Positions 15,148 to 23,505 of a stretch of 36,436 bases of DNA are shown in pieces. Position numbers and translations under genes: made by a program. This DNA comes from a virus, in IMG/VR virus record IMGVR_UViG_3300025000_000266, positions 1 through 36,436 of that record. One strand, given 5' to 3'. Within the stretch, counting starts at the first letter, position 1; each line of letters starts with the position of its first letter. A model generated the notes under the pieces. The model ran no database searches and was not told the DNA's origin. It saw only the letters and a program-made list of their open reading frames with translations.

Positions 15148-16392
15148 TTAGGCAGGTTGACCGACGACGCGGCAGGCGAATTCCGGATAGAGGCACTTCC
15201 ACCCGAACAAGATGTCCAGGCGAGAGTTCATCCGGTCATTCACGATGTCGAAGCCAGACACCAAGCGCATCGACAGACCGCTTTCCGGGTCAGACGCGTG
15301 AGCCGCCATGTGCATGCCCTTCGGCAAGATCAGGTCAGCGCAGCCCAGAGCGAAGGCGTCCTTATGGAACACCATGTTCTGAGGACACACGATATTGGCG
15401 TAGCTTGAGGCATGTCCAAAGACCGTGATTGCGTCGCCATCAGCCGGGAGAGAATCCACGTTCTGATAAGCGCCCGTGCTGTAGATCGCCGGAGTAAACG
15501 ACAAAGTGGCGATCTCATTCGTGGCAGCAGCCGCATCAGAGGTCACGACGAACTGAGCGAGTTCGCCCGTGCTCTGTTTCGTCTGCGGGTTCACAGCGTA
15601 GACGGTAGCGATCGAGAAAACGTCACCGGCCTTGAGGTATCCAGCAACAGACGATCCGAGTGATCCGTCCACGGCGATAGAGGTCGCGCCCTGAGCGGTG
15701 ATCGTGGTTTTCACGGCAGGAGTTCCGCCGAGAGCGCCGATTGTGTGTTTCGCAACGTTTGCGCTCGAAACGAATTTCGAGCCAGCCGCGATACCCATCA
15801 CGCCTTTTTCGTACTGCTGTTTGATCTGTTCCGAGGACTGGAACAGAGACTTCAGGCCTTCAACCATCGAGGCTTCCACGTTCGGATCCACAATGGCGGT
15901 AAGGCCATCCTGGGGAGCGCCGAGAAGAGCCATCTTCGCTTTGGCCTGGGTGAAGCCCTTCAGGGTAGAAGGGAGAGCCGTGGCAGACGGCACGCCAACA
16001 GAGCTGTAGATCTGCTTGTACATGGCAGCATAGCCGGTGTAGTCAACAGAGTTCGCCAGCGCCGTAACAGCGGGCGTGATGTAGCGTTCGCGGAACAGAT
16101 CGACCGAGAGGGTCAGATCCTTGCTTGAGAACGCCAAGCCAACGTGCTTCTGCGTGTCGAGCTGAAGCGCAACGCTCTGATCGACAGAATCCTGCACGTT
16201 CAGAACTGCGCCATCCGTCACCGCGTAGCGCGAAGGCTTGCGAATATTGATGGTGTCACCGATCTTTGCACCCGAGGCGGCAAAGCGGTCGTCATACTGA
16301 CGGCTGACGTGTTTCGTGAATCCGAGCTGATTCTTCAGCTCCATGAGGGACTCTTTCACAATGATCGAGTCGGTCAATACTGAGTTAGACAT
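15148..16392 (-). CDS. Major coat protein, P22 gp5-like
   Basis: A 414-aa protein (P22 gp5 is 430). Blocks TDSIIVKESLMELKNQLGF, KIGDTINIRKPSRYAVTDGA and LALGCADLILPKGMHMA fit the P22 coat family with HK97 fold plus an inserted domain. It follows the scaffold gene and has a strong site (GAGGAG) 7 bases before ATG. An imperfect terminator-like hairpin lies just upstream, which may tune coat level. It forms the capsid shell. Confidence 0.9.
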   Translation of the reverse strand: MSNSVLTDSIIVKESLMELKNQLGFTKHVSRQYDDRFAASGAKIGDTINIRKPSRYAVTDGAVLNVQDSVDQSVALQLDTQKHVGLAFSSKDLTLSVDLFRERYITPAVTALANSVDYTGYAAMYKQIYSSVGVPSATALPSTLKGFTQAKAKMALLGAPQDGLTAIVDPNVEASMVEGLKSLFQSSEQIKQQYEKGVMGIAAGSKFVSSANVAKHTIGALGGTPAVKTTITAQGATSIAVDGSLGSSVAGYLKAGDVFSIATVYAVNPQTKQSTGELAQFVVTSDAAAATNEIATLSFTPAIYSTGAYQNVDSLPADGDAITVFGHASSYANIVCPQNMVFHKDAFALGCADLILPKGMHMAAHASDPESGLSMRLVSGFDIVNDRMNSRLDILFGWKCLYPEFACRVVGQPA

Positions 16393-16413
16393 TTAAGAAC
16401 TCCTCATGCGTGC

Positions 16414-16433
16414 AAAAAACAGCCTATTTAGGC
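16414..16433 (-). terminator. Short hairpin plus U-run between scaffold and coat
   Basis: On the minus strand GCCTA-AA-TAGGC (16422-16433) is followed by TG and six T (16414-16419). The hairpin contains the scaffold stop codon. The stem is only five pairs, so it would be a weak attenuator at most; it might instead protect an RNA end. Confidence 0.35.
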
Positions 16434-17336
16434 GTGTTTCTGCCGCATTTGTTCGCGTCTCCATGCCTCATATTCCGATTGGCTCATATTCTCGGGTGAT
16501 TTTGTGACCGATCCCGATGAACCTTTTCCAACTGGTTCGAGAGGCTTGGGCGCCTTGGTTATTTTTTTAGGTTCTGGTTTCTTTTCTTCCGAGAGTTTGG
16601 ATTCGAGCCTTCCCAATTCACGAGCAGCAGCAAGAGGCGGAAGCTTATTGATTCGCTCAAACTCCGCGCGATTCTTTGCCAGCTCGTACATGAGAGCGGG
16701 GCCGTTATCAGACGACACAATGAGTTCTTGGACAACTGCAGAGGCAATTACGTCATCAACCTCAGCAATCACGTCGTCGAAGTCTTTGGTTTGCTTCGCA
16801 AAGGACTTGACCCGTTCAGAGTGGGCTTCCAGTAGGTTTTGCTGCTCGGTTTGCAGTTTCGTCTTCTGATCCTGCTCCTTAGCCGCTTTCTCCTTCTGTT
16901 CGATTTTCCAATCCGTAAGTGCTTCGATGTACTCAGCGTGAGTTTCAAAGCTGTCGGGATTGGGTTTGCCATCAACAACAGGTTTCGTTTCGACCTTCTC
17001 GGTTTTCTCTCCAGCGGGGGTTGTTGCTTTGCCCCGCCAATATTCGAGTTCCCGTTCACGCTCAGCGATACGGAAATTGAGCTTGTCGATTCTGCGTTGA
17101 AAGCCGCCTTTCTTCTTGGGTTTGTCCTTTTCGGAGTCATCGGCTTTGCCTTCGTCCTCATCGGATTCAGACTCTTCCGCGTCGTCTTTTTCCTCTGTCT
17201 CGGTTTCCGCAGCGTCCGATTCTGCGACTTCGTTTTGCTCAGAAGCGTTAGCTTCCAGCTCGGGCTTGATTTCCTCTTTAGCCGCTTCAGCGGATTGATC
17301 CACCGGCACGCTGTTAGAGATTACTTGGATGCTCAT
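16428..17336 (-). CDS. Scaffolding protein
   Basis: A 302-aa, very hydrophilic protein. The first 75 residues are Glu/Asp-rich, followed by KKKGGFQRRIDKLNFRIAER and a predicted coiled coil, then a helical middle and a basic C-terminus ending NMSQSEYEAWRREQMRQKHA. Highly charged helical proteins with an acidic front and basic tail, placed between portal and coat, are typical scaffolds. P22 scaffold is 303 aa. It starts in an ATGA overlap with the portal gene. Confidence 0.82.
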   Translation of the reverse strand: MSIQVISNSVPVDQSAEAAKEEIKPELEANASEQNEVAESDAAETETEEKDDAEESESDEDEGKADDSEKDKPKKKGGFQRRIDKLNFRIAERERELEYWRGKATTPAGEKTEKVETKPVVDGKPNPDSFETHAEYIEALTDWKIEQKEKAAKEQDQKTKLQTEQQNLLEAHSERVKSFAKQTKDFDDVIAEVDDVIASAVVQELIVSSDNGPALMYELAKNRAEFERINKLPPLAAARELGRLESKLSEEKKPEPKKITKAPKPLEPVGKGSSGSVTKSPENMSQSEYEAWRREQMRQKHA

Positions 17337-19546
17337 GGGTTTTCTTCCATTGGTAAGCCCGGTGATTCCCCGCCGGTAGGGTCTTGGCTCATGCCCATCT
17401 CGCCGCCCATCATGGGCTCCATGGCTTCCATGTCCTGCACGCTTTGCATGTCTTGCATGCTTTGTGGTTTGTTCATGCGTTGCATGGGTTGCATGGAGCC
17501 CACAGGGGCGCCGCTCTGGTTCATGTCCGAAAGTTCAAACTGTTCATTGAAGCCGAGCATCTGCGTGCGCTGATCAAGTTCAGCGATTTGATGCGCGAGA
17601 AGGTTCAGGGATTCTTTACTTTCAAGCTTGGCGAGTTCGATGGTCGCTTGAGTTTCAAGCTTCGCCATCTCGATGCGTTCTTTCGATTCGAGTTCAACGC
17701 GCTTGGTGTCGGCTGCGTCTTGAGCTTCGTTCAGCTTTCCGGTGAGCTGCTCGATCAGCTGGTTCATCTGCTGTATCTGGGCTTGGACTTGAGGCGGGAT
17801 TTCCTGCTTAGCCGCCTTGTCGTCGAGTAGTTTGGGGTCAATCGTTTTCTTGATGCGCTCCGCGAGTTCCTGCGCGCCTGGCACGTCCATGTTCTTAACA
17901 ACAAGGTCGCCAGCGATCTGCATCGTCGGAGGGTAGGCCTTCACCATTTCCTGCATGAACATCGCGGCTTCTTGACGTTTGGTCGCGTAGCTCGGGCCAA
18001 CGTCCATCGAAACGTCGTAGCGCCCGGTATCCATGCGATAGATGACGTTCTTCCCGTTCTCTTCAAACGCTGCGTTCAACTTCACCACGCGCTGCTCGCC
18101 GTCCTCGCCAATGATGCGTGCGGTACGTTCGGTGTCGTAGATTGCTGGAATCCATTGCACAAGAATGCGTCCCGCGTGCTTCATTGAGCGCGTGAGGTTG
18201 TCAACGAAGTGGAAGTTTGAGGTCTGCGCCTGTTGGTTCCGGCGCTGAATTGCAACGCCTGAAGTCTCGTTTGAGCGCCCGCCAAGTGATGCGTCGTGAA
18301 TGCCGGTCGTGGACTTGATATCGTCTGCGGCGCCCATCGCGGCCTGAGTGATCGCCATGACAGCGGGCTCGACTGCCATACGCTGAGGCGCTGGCATCGG
18401 CTGGCCACCGACTGAAACAGGATTGTACTCAAGCACCGAATGATTGCGGCTATTCGCGGTAGCCCAATCGTTGCGAAAGCCTTCAATCTGGCCCTTGGCT
18501 GCGACGAACGGAGCTTTTGGAGCAAGCCCGATGGCTTCCATCTCGGCAGACTTCATCACGTTGTAAACGCGCTGAGAGTCCATTGCGTCGCGAGTGATGC
18601 CCTTTAGCACGCGCTTACCGTCAATGACGTGCTCGGTTCCGTAAACGGGAATGATCGGGATGTAGTAGCCGGGGAGTTCGGTCTTTTCTAAAATCTCTGT
18701 GCCATTGAGCTTGCACCACTTGATCGAGGGGATTGAGGCTTTCCGCGTGGCTGCAACGGTGAGGCCTTGAGGAAGGGGCTTCGGTAGCTCGGCAGTTGGA
18801 ACCACCGTTCCGTCGCTGAGCAAAGAAATTTCAATGTCCTTGAATTCCTTGTACAGGTACTCGGTGATTCGAGCCGACTTGTCTTGAATCCATGCGGGCG
18901 CCGATGCAACGCCCATGTCCCACTCACCAGTCGCGTTCAGCTTTGCTTTCGGGTAGCGGGTCTTGAATTCATCCCGCGATATGTCCTCATAGATGAACGC
19001 AAAATTCGCGTCTGAACCGTCCGGCTCCTGCGAGTGCGGGTCAAACAATACGGTGAAGCGGTCGCGAATGCGCTTGATCTTGATTTCTTGGTCAAAGCTC
19101 AGAGGATCCGCGTACTCGGTCAGAAGGCGAAAATAGCCTAAGCCCTCGCCAACCGTGCCCTCAAACGCAGTGTCATAAGCGAAGTCTGCGCTCGAATTCT
19201 TTTCGATGTGGCGAATCAGCCCTGTGATGACTTTCGCGGTCTCAACGTCTGCGCCATCGTCAACCGGGTGAACCTTGATCGACGGGCGATTCTGGCGTTG
19301 ATCATTCGTGACCTGCTGAACGTGCTGCGGAAGTTTGTTAATCGTCAGACAAGGACGGTAGTCGCGCTGACGGCTTGCCTTTACCTTTTCGTCCCACTGG
19401 TCGCCTGTGCGAAATTTGAGCTCCTCTGAAGCTCTAGCGCGTATTTCGCTTTCCGCTTCTTCGGCTAACTTAAAACGTGAGTGTGCCTCAGCGAGAATTT
19501 CCTCGTCGCTGCGTTCTTGTTTCGCTTCGCTGGGAGTGGATGCCAC
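17333..19546 (-). CDS. Portal protein, P22 gp1-like
   Basis: A 737-aa protein (P22 gp1 is 725). The front RFKLAEEAESEIRARASEEL, then KFRTGDQWD, LTINKLPQHVQQVTNDQRQN and RPSIKVHP are typical of the P22-type portal family, which forms the 12-subunit ring for DNA entry. Residues about 590-680 form a long coiled coil as in the P22 barrel, and the last 60 are Met/Gln-rich (MQPMQRMNKPQSMQDMQ and onward). The start is a GTG at 19546 with no clear ribosome site; a shared three-part operator lies 25 bases upstream. Confidence 0.9.
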   Translation of the reverse strand: MASTPSEAKQERSDEEILAEAHSRFKLAEEAESEIRARASEELKFRTGDQWDEKVKASRQRDYRPCLTINKLPQHVQQVTNDQRQNRPSIKVHPVDDGADVETAKVITGLIRHIEKNSSADFAYDTAFEGTVGEGLGYFRLLTEYADPLSFDQEIKIKRIRDRFTVLFDPHSQEPDGSDANFAFIYEDISRDEFKTRYPKAKLNATGEWDMGVASAPAWIQDKSARITEYLYKEFKDIEISLLSDGTVVPTAELPKPLPQGLTVAATRKASIPSIKWCKLNGTEILEKTELPGYYIPIIPVYGTEHVIDGKRVLKGITRDAMDSQRVYNVMKSAEMEAIGLAPKAPFVAAKGQIEGFRNDWATANSRNHSVLEYNPVSVGGQPMPAPQRMAVEPAVMAITQAAMGAADDIKSTTGIHDASLGGRSNETSGVAIQRRNQQAQTSNFHFVDNLTRSMKHAGRILVQWIPAIYDTERTARIIGEDGEQRVVKLNAAFEENGKNVIYRMDTGRYDVSMDVGPSYATKRQEAAMFMQEMVKAYPPTMQIAGDLVVKNMDVPGAQELAERIKKTIDPKLLDDKAAKQEIPPQVQAQIQQMNQLIEQLTGKLNEAQDAADTKRVELESKERIEMAKLETQATIELAKLESKESLNLLAHQIAELDQRTQMLGFNEQFELSDMNQSGAPVGSMQPMQRMNKPQSMQDMQSVQDMEAMEPMMGGEMGMSQDPTGGESPGLPMEENP

Positions 19547-19570
19547 GATTCGATACTGAACCGCGAAAAC

Positions 19571-19598
19571 GTTTAAGCTAATTAAACAACTTGTTTAC
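19571..19598. promoter_or_regulatory. Three-half-site operator, copy 1
   Basis: GTTTAA-N5-TTAAAC-N5-GTTTAC. The half-sites are 11 bases apart, one helical turn, and alternate in direction. The same layout and nearly the same half-sites occur at 22561-22588. This copy lies in the divergent gap between the portal gene (minus) and the gene at 19621 (plus), so it could control either or both. Confidence 0.7.
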
Positions 19599-19620
19599 GT
19601 TTTATGGTATGGGGTACGTC

Positions 19621-19950
19621 ATGAATGAGACAAAAGCGGGAAGAGAATTGGATCGCGCCATAGCCGAGAAGGTGATGGGCCGTAAAGTAACGTGGGATGC
19701 GCCAGACGTTTTACTTCCCGGTCCCCCAGACAACGATGCGCCGAATTACTCAACTTCGATAGACGCTGCTTGGGAAGTGGTGGAGAAACTCAGACCCGAG
19801 TTCGACGTTGTTCTTGAATGTGTGACATCTGAGTTCAACTGCCACATCAATAAGCCTGGAAGGGTCGGAACGCCCGATCACAACCACGTTAGAGCCGACA
19901 CCGCCCCTATGGCGATTTGCCTGGCTGCGCTGAAAGCGGTGGGGGAGTGA
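19621..19950 (+). CDS. Phage ABA-sandwich-like small protein
   Basis: A 109-aa protein against the direction of the late operon. A helix (ETKAGRELDRAIAEKVMG) is followed by YSTSIDAAWEVVEKL, a central strand region, and RADTAPMAICLAALKAV. This order, with the ADTAP-AICLAAL end, is common in small phage proteins that I link loosely to the phage ABA sandwich domain; function unknown. The ATG at 19621 was chosen; one at 19609 is possible. It follows operator copy 1 by 22 bases and is coupled to the next gene by GTGA. Confidence 0.65.
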   Translation: MNETKAGRELDRAIAEKVMGRKVTWDAPDVLLPGPPDNDAPNYSTSIDAAWEVVEKLRPEFDVVLECVTSEFNCHINKPGRVGTPDHNHVRADTAPMAICLAALKAVGE

Positions 19951-20165
19951 ACAACGAAATTAAAAACCACTGCAAGGAGCTGTATAATCTCTGCGCTAAG
20001 GTGACCGGCATCCGAGAAGTGTGCTTGAGGTGCGGATACATCTGGGCTTCGTGGGAAGAATCACATGAGTGCTTGCCGCCTGTCTTCACGTTCACCGAAG
20101 ACGAACTAAAGAACGACGAACTAGAGAAGTTCGCCGCAAAATACGGACCTAAGAAGCGATCATAG
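19947..20165 (+). CDS. Small protein with a CxxC pair
   Basis: A 72-aa protein starting with GTG in the GTGA overlap. It carries EVCLRCGYIWASW, a CxxC-G with following aromatic residues as in half a zinc ribbon, two other Cys upstream and one downstream, and an acidic then basic tail. It ends one base before the convergent FmdB-like gene stops. Function unknown. Confidence 0.6.
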   Translation: MNNEIKNHCKELYNLCAKVTGIREVCLRCGYIWASWEESHECLPPVFTFTEDELKNDELEKFAAKYGPKKRS

Positions 20166-20369
20166 CTAAAACCTATTGTTGTGCCGCTTAGGGCTCGCTG
20201 ACGCTGAGTTATCGCCCGAAATCCAGTACGTTGACGGTGCGCTCAAGCATCTCTCTGTGTTCTCGCTCGGGCACTTGTCACAGCAAGGCCTGATTCCTGC
20301 CTCGCTGCGATACGTGATGACCTCGAAAACGTGACCGCAATCCCTGCATTTATAATCGAAAATTGGCAT
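20166..20369 (-). CDS. FmdB-like zinc-ribbon protein
   Basis: A 67-aa protein beginning MPIFDYKCRDCGHVFE, with a second Cys group RPCCDKC. This is the pattern of FmdB-type putative regulatory zinc ribbons, often seen next to terminase or portal genes in phages. It binds zinc by C8, C11 and the later pair; its target is unknown. It starts 3 bases after the terminase stop with GGGGTG as ribosome site. Confidence 0.8.
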   Translation of the reverse strand: MPIFDYKCRDCGHVFEVITYRSEAGIRPCCDKCPSENTERCLSAPSTYWISGDNSASASPKRHNNRF

Positions 20370-20372
20370 AGT

Positions 20373-21860
20373 TCACCCCATCCAGCTTGTTTCGCCGCAA
20401 TTGAAATATTGATCGTCGCGCGGCTTGTGCGGTGCGATCTTCGGCGTGTGAATGAGCGCAAGAATGTACGCACTCGCAAAGTCAGGTGAGCGACCGATGC
20501 GGCCCACAATGTCCTCTCGAGATTCCACCCGAATCTTTGAACCCTGAAGTTTCCACTTAGGAGCACAGAGGTCTGCTTTTAGCCTCGGGTCATTTGGTAG
20601 CGCGATTCCTGTGTTTTGGGTTGGGTCGAGCGCCTCGCGCATCTTCCACCAGAGTTCTGAACGCAGGTTGAAGAACGAGAGCATTCCAGAGTGATCCTTG
20701 GCGTAGGACGCTTCGGCCACGTTAACTCCTAGCGCGTGCTGGCCCGCGTCTTTCAGGAAGTCGTACGGTGCCGAGCCCACGCCGATCACGTCAACGTGAA
20801 TGGGCGCCTTGTCTCGCGCCGCTGCGATCACAAGCCCCGCAGTAGAAGGACCGTCAGGGGTTTCTTTGCCGGGATATGGCAAGGGCTCATCAAACCACAT
20901 GCCGTGCCGTCTTGCTATGACTGTGTTGTCCTTGCCGCCTCGAGCAACGTCTACCCCTAGTGAATCCATGGGCTCAAGTTTAGCGGGCTTCGTCCAGCGT
21001 GCCATAGCCGCCTCAACCCATTGAGAGGGGATGACTTGGAATGGATCATCCTCAAGCCCGGCGTGGAAGTCGCCGTTTAGCATCTGACTTCTCAATGGCT
21101 CCGGCAACCCCTGAAGCGTGGCCATGTATCCCGTACCCATCAGGTAAGGGTTATCCGTGACACGAGAAGGGATGAACGTGCGAGACATCGGCTTGATTGT
21201 TTCGCTTCCGTGCTGGAACGGTTCGCCGGTTGGGACTTCAACGTCTTTGCCGTCCATGGTGGCAAACCAACGGAGTTCGCCCGGCTGCGCGGGGTTGGGG
21301 TGTGTCTTATCGAGCCATGGAGCGAAGAATGACATCACCCACTGGCCCTCGGATGAGGTTGGCGGATTGAACGTGAGAAGCGCCTGGCAGCGTTGGCATG
21401 GGTCTGTCGTTCTCAGCCACCCAAGCAAGAACCTTACTTGGCTTTCAAGGAAGTTCGTTGCTTCGTCGAATACGAGAAAGTCATGCGCCCTGCCCTGATA
21501 CCTTGTTTCATCGCCCAGATGCGGAACGGATCCAAACTCGATTTGCCGCTTTTCCAGTCGCCATATCTTTTCCTGCCCGTTGTATCCGTCCCGGTTCTTT
21601 AGCAGTTGAGTCAGGCGGTCGATAACACCGGTAAGCTGCGTGGCCTCACGCCGCAGAATCATGGTGTTTCTGTGGCGTCTGATTGCCTTACCACAAGCGA
21701 GATCAGTCTTGCCGCCGCCGGCAGCGCCACCATAACCCAAAATGTCGGCATCGCTTTCAAAGGCTAGGGACTGCGGACCTGGAAGCGGCTTCCAGAGTGA
21801 ATCGCGCCGCTCTTTTTCCTCAAGCAGCGCCAGGAGTTCTAGCTTCTCACTGCGGTTCAT
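20373..21860 (-). CDS. terL: Terminase large subunit
   Basis: A 495-aa packaging motor. Walker A is GAAGGGKT (residues 45-52), Walker B is LVFDEATNF with D132 and E133, and a coupling motif LLTFNPP follows. The C-terminal nuclease part begins near LGVDVARGGKD, with D304 as probable metal ligand. It powers DNA packaging and cuts the concatemer. The ATG lies within the end of the small subunit gene (14-base overlap). Confidence 0.93.
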   Translation of the reverse strand: MNRSEKLELLALLEEKERRDSLWKPLPGPQSLAFESDADILGYGGAAGGGKTDLACGKAIRRHRNTMILRREATQLTGVIDRLTQLLKNRDGYNGQEKIWRLEKRQIEFGSVPHLGDETRYQGRAHDFLVFDEATNFLESQVRFLLGWLRTTDPCQRCQALLTFNPPTSSEGQWVMSFFAPWLDKTHPNPAQPGELRWFATMDGKDVEVPTGEPFQHGSETIKPMSRTFIPSRVTDNPYLMGTGYMATLQGLPEPLRSQMLNGDFHAGLEDDPFQVIPSQWVEAAMARWTKPAKLEPMDSLGVDVARGGKDNTVIARRHGMWFDEPLPYPGKETPDGPSTAGLVIAAARDKAPIHVDVIGVGSAPYDFLKDAGQHALGVNVAEASYAKDHSGMLSFFNLRSELWWKMREALDPTQNTGIALPNDPRLKADLCAPKWKLQGSKIRVESREDIVGRIGRSPDFASAYILALIHTPKIAPHKPRDDQYFNCGETSWMG

Positions 21861-22437
21861 TGGCGGGCTTTGCCTTTGCCATGTGTGCAGCTATCGCAGC
21901 GTCGAGCTGCTCATCCGGTAAGTCCGAAACGTTCTTTGTCTCGATCGGTTTGCCGTCTGGGCCGGAGTGCTCGTGGCGATCCGTAAACAGCTTGAGCTTC
22001 TTACCCAGTAATTCAAGCGCCTTCGTCTTGTCGTAAGCCTTGAACTTCCGAGCCAAGCCAATCGCGTGCTTGTCCTCGCCCTGGCCGTCAAAAATCTCAT
22101 GCACCTCAAGCCCGTTGAGTGAGCGCCTCACGTCCTCGGGTATCTCGCTCAAGGGTTTCATCTGGCCCATCTCATCGAAGGCTTGAGTCATGTCTGCCGT
22201 CGCGATGGCCGCGAGCTCTGAGAGCACTCGTCCGCGGGTTACGCCCATCTCTTCAAGCGCGTGTTCCGTCAGCTCGTCTATACGCTTGCTCAGTGACGGA
22301 TTGTGACGAAGCTCATACCCTCGCTCTTTGGCGCTGTCTGCGCTGTAACCGGCTTCCACGGCTGCTCTTGCGGCATTCCAGTGGGTCACATAGAGCTGAC
22401 AGAAGTGCTCTTGCTTCGGAGTGAGTTTCCCTTTCAC
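21847..22437 (-). CDS. terS: Terminase small subunit
   Basis: A 196-aa protein of the Terminase_2/XtmA type: GKLTPKQEHFCQLYV, then NAARAAVEAGYS (helix-turn-helix) and SLSKRIDELTEHALE. It recognises the packaging site and recruits the large subunit. I chose GTG at 22437 because GGAGG is 9 bases away; a GTG at 22446 is only 1 base from that site. Operator copy 2 lies about 125 bases upstream. Confidence 0.88.
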   Translation of the reverse strand: MKGKLTPKQEHFCQLYVTHWNAARAAVEAGYSADSAKERGYELRHNPSLSKRIDELTEHALEEMGVTRGRVLSELAAIATADMTQAFDEMGQMKPLSEIPEDVRRSLNGLEVHEIFDGQGEDKHAIGLARKFKAYDKTKALELLGKKLKLFTDRHEHSGPDGKPIETKNVSDLPDEQLDAAIAAHMAKAKPANEPQ

Positions 22438-22560
22438 GCTCCCCACCCTCCGTCAGGACCTCGAAAGATGAAAACGCCGAACGTGATAACGCTGGCACAT
22501 AAAACGCCGAAGGTTATTGGGTCGAGAGAATCCATGATTCTCAACGTACCCGCTGCACTC

Positions 22561-22588
22561 GTTTAGAAAAGTTAAACGTTATGTTTAC
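22561..22588. promoter_or_regulatory. Three-half-site operator, copy 2
   Basis: GTTTAG-N5-TTAAAC-N5-GTTTAC, the same half-site order, direction and 11-base spacing as at 19571-19598. It lies between the terminase small subunit (minus) and the ribbon-helix-helix-like gene at 22624 (plus). TATATT at 22612-22617 could be the -10 box of the plus-strand gene. Confidence 0.7.
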
Positions 22589-22623
22589 CTTTTCTTTGTA
22601 CAAAACGCGGCTATATTGGACCC

Positions 22624-22836
22624 ATGAGCATATCACTTGATTCGATTCTTGCGGACTTCGGAACCGAAGATTTAGCGCGTGCTAACTGGCGCTCTCGTGT
22701 TGCCGTAACGGTGTGGCTCTCGCCCGAGTTCAAGGCGCGATATGACAAGCTCCAACAGGCGAGCGGAAGGCGCTTTCACAAGAAGGTGCGCGAACTGCTT
22801 CAGGCCGCAATTGAGCAAGCCGAGCTGCGCATTTAG
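22624..22836 (+). CDS. Ribbon-helix-helix-like small protein
   Basis: A 70-aa protein. Residues 24-66 (RVAVTVWLSPEFKARYDKLQ and onward through HKKVRELLQAAIEQ) show one strand followed by two helices, as in Arc/CopG/MetJ-type DNA-binding proteins, which dimerise by the strand. Members bind half-sites one helical turn apart, as in the operator 36 bases upstream. Autoregulation and control of late genes are inference. The ribosome site is weak. Confidence 0.55.
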   Translation: MSISLDSILADFGTEDLARANWRSRVAVTVWLSPEFKARYDKLQQASGRRFHKKVRELLQAAIEQAELRI

Positions 22837-22850
22837 CGCGGAAAATATAC

Positions 22851-23345
22851 TCAGAAAAACAGCGAGAACCGCGCGAAATCAAACTCAATAGCAGTGTCAG
22901 ACGAACCAACAGCAAGCACCGTTGCGCTGGGCGAGTAGCTCACCCTGTCGCTCAAACGAAACCGCTTCCCGGCGGAAAACATATAAGCCATTTCAACGTC
23001 GCTAACAGTTCCAGACGAAACCCCAACGGCACCAAGCGAGGCCGATAGGTAAAACGCGTTGCCAATGTCCGCATCGCCAGCGTTTACGATCAGCCCGCCA
23101 AGGATGGACGATAGCCTTACTGTTTTATTGTTCACGGTCTCACTAACGACCGCCGCCGTAGTGATCGCGCCGACGTTTGGCGCGAAGTAATATGCTGCGG
23201 TGGATCCGACGTTCATGGTGCTTGAATCACCGACAAAGCTCAGTGACCCGGTGTAGGCGGTCATCTCCAGCCTGATGGGTGCGATCTCCTGAGCATGAAC
23301 CGTGGATACAAGAAGGGTCGAGATTGCCATTATGATTTTTTTCAT
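22851..23345 (-). CDS. Exported outer-membrane beta-barrel-like protein
   Basis: A 164-aa protein with a clear signal peptide (MKKIIMAISTLLVSTVHAQE, cleavage after AHA-like VHA). The rest is made of alternating strands with aromatic ends and finishes FDFARFSLFF, the terminal Phe motif used by the outer-membrane assembly machine. Its size would suit an eight-strand barrel such as Lom/OmpX/Ail. Phage genes of this type alter the lysogen surface. It is alone between two plus-strand genes and has its own upstream palindrome (23405-23418). Confidence 0.65.
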   Translation of the reverse strand: MKKIIMAISTLLVSTVHAQEIAPIRLEMTAYTGSLSFVGDSSTMNVGSTAAYYFAPNVGAITTAAVVSETVNNKTVRLSSILGGLIVNAGDADIGNAFYLSASLGAVGVSSGTVSDVEMAYMFSAGKRFRLSDRVSYSPSATVLAVGSSDTAIEFDFARFSLFF

Positions 23346-23404
23346 ACCCGCTCATCGGGTGCTCGCTCAAAATCCTTAAGGCCGTAGGAATTAAGTGTGT
23401 ATTT

Positions 23405-23418
23405 TACGCCACGGCGTA
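23405..23418. promoter_or_regulatory. Palindrome TACGCC-AC-GGCGTA
   Basis: Perfect six-base arms around a two-base centre, 60 bases upstream of the outer-membrane-like gene. On the minus strand a TAAAAT box overlaps the outer arm. A repressor or activator site is likely. Confidence 0.45.
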
Positions 23419-23462
23419 GGGGGTTGATTAAGGTCTTTGTGTTTATGCCGAAAAGTATTCAG

Positions 23463-23505
23463 GACTCAGGACCACTGGAATTGATCAATTGAACACACCT
23501 GAGTC
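23463..23505. promoter_or_regulatory. Nested concentric dyad
   Basis: The outer arms GACTCAGG (23463-23470) and CCTGAGTC (23498-23505) are a perfect inverted repeat. Between them lies a perfect 12-base palindrome AATTGATCAATT (23479-23490) with almost the same centre. This is a strong symmetry signal in a non-coding stretch. It may be an operator, a recombination site or a cruciform. Confidence 0.55.

Noticed and set aside
16839-17573. A 244-codon plus-strand frame across scaffold and portal
   Set aside because: Antisense to acidic Glu/Lys-rich coding; yields a Phe/Leu-rich product without domains or ribosome site.
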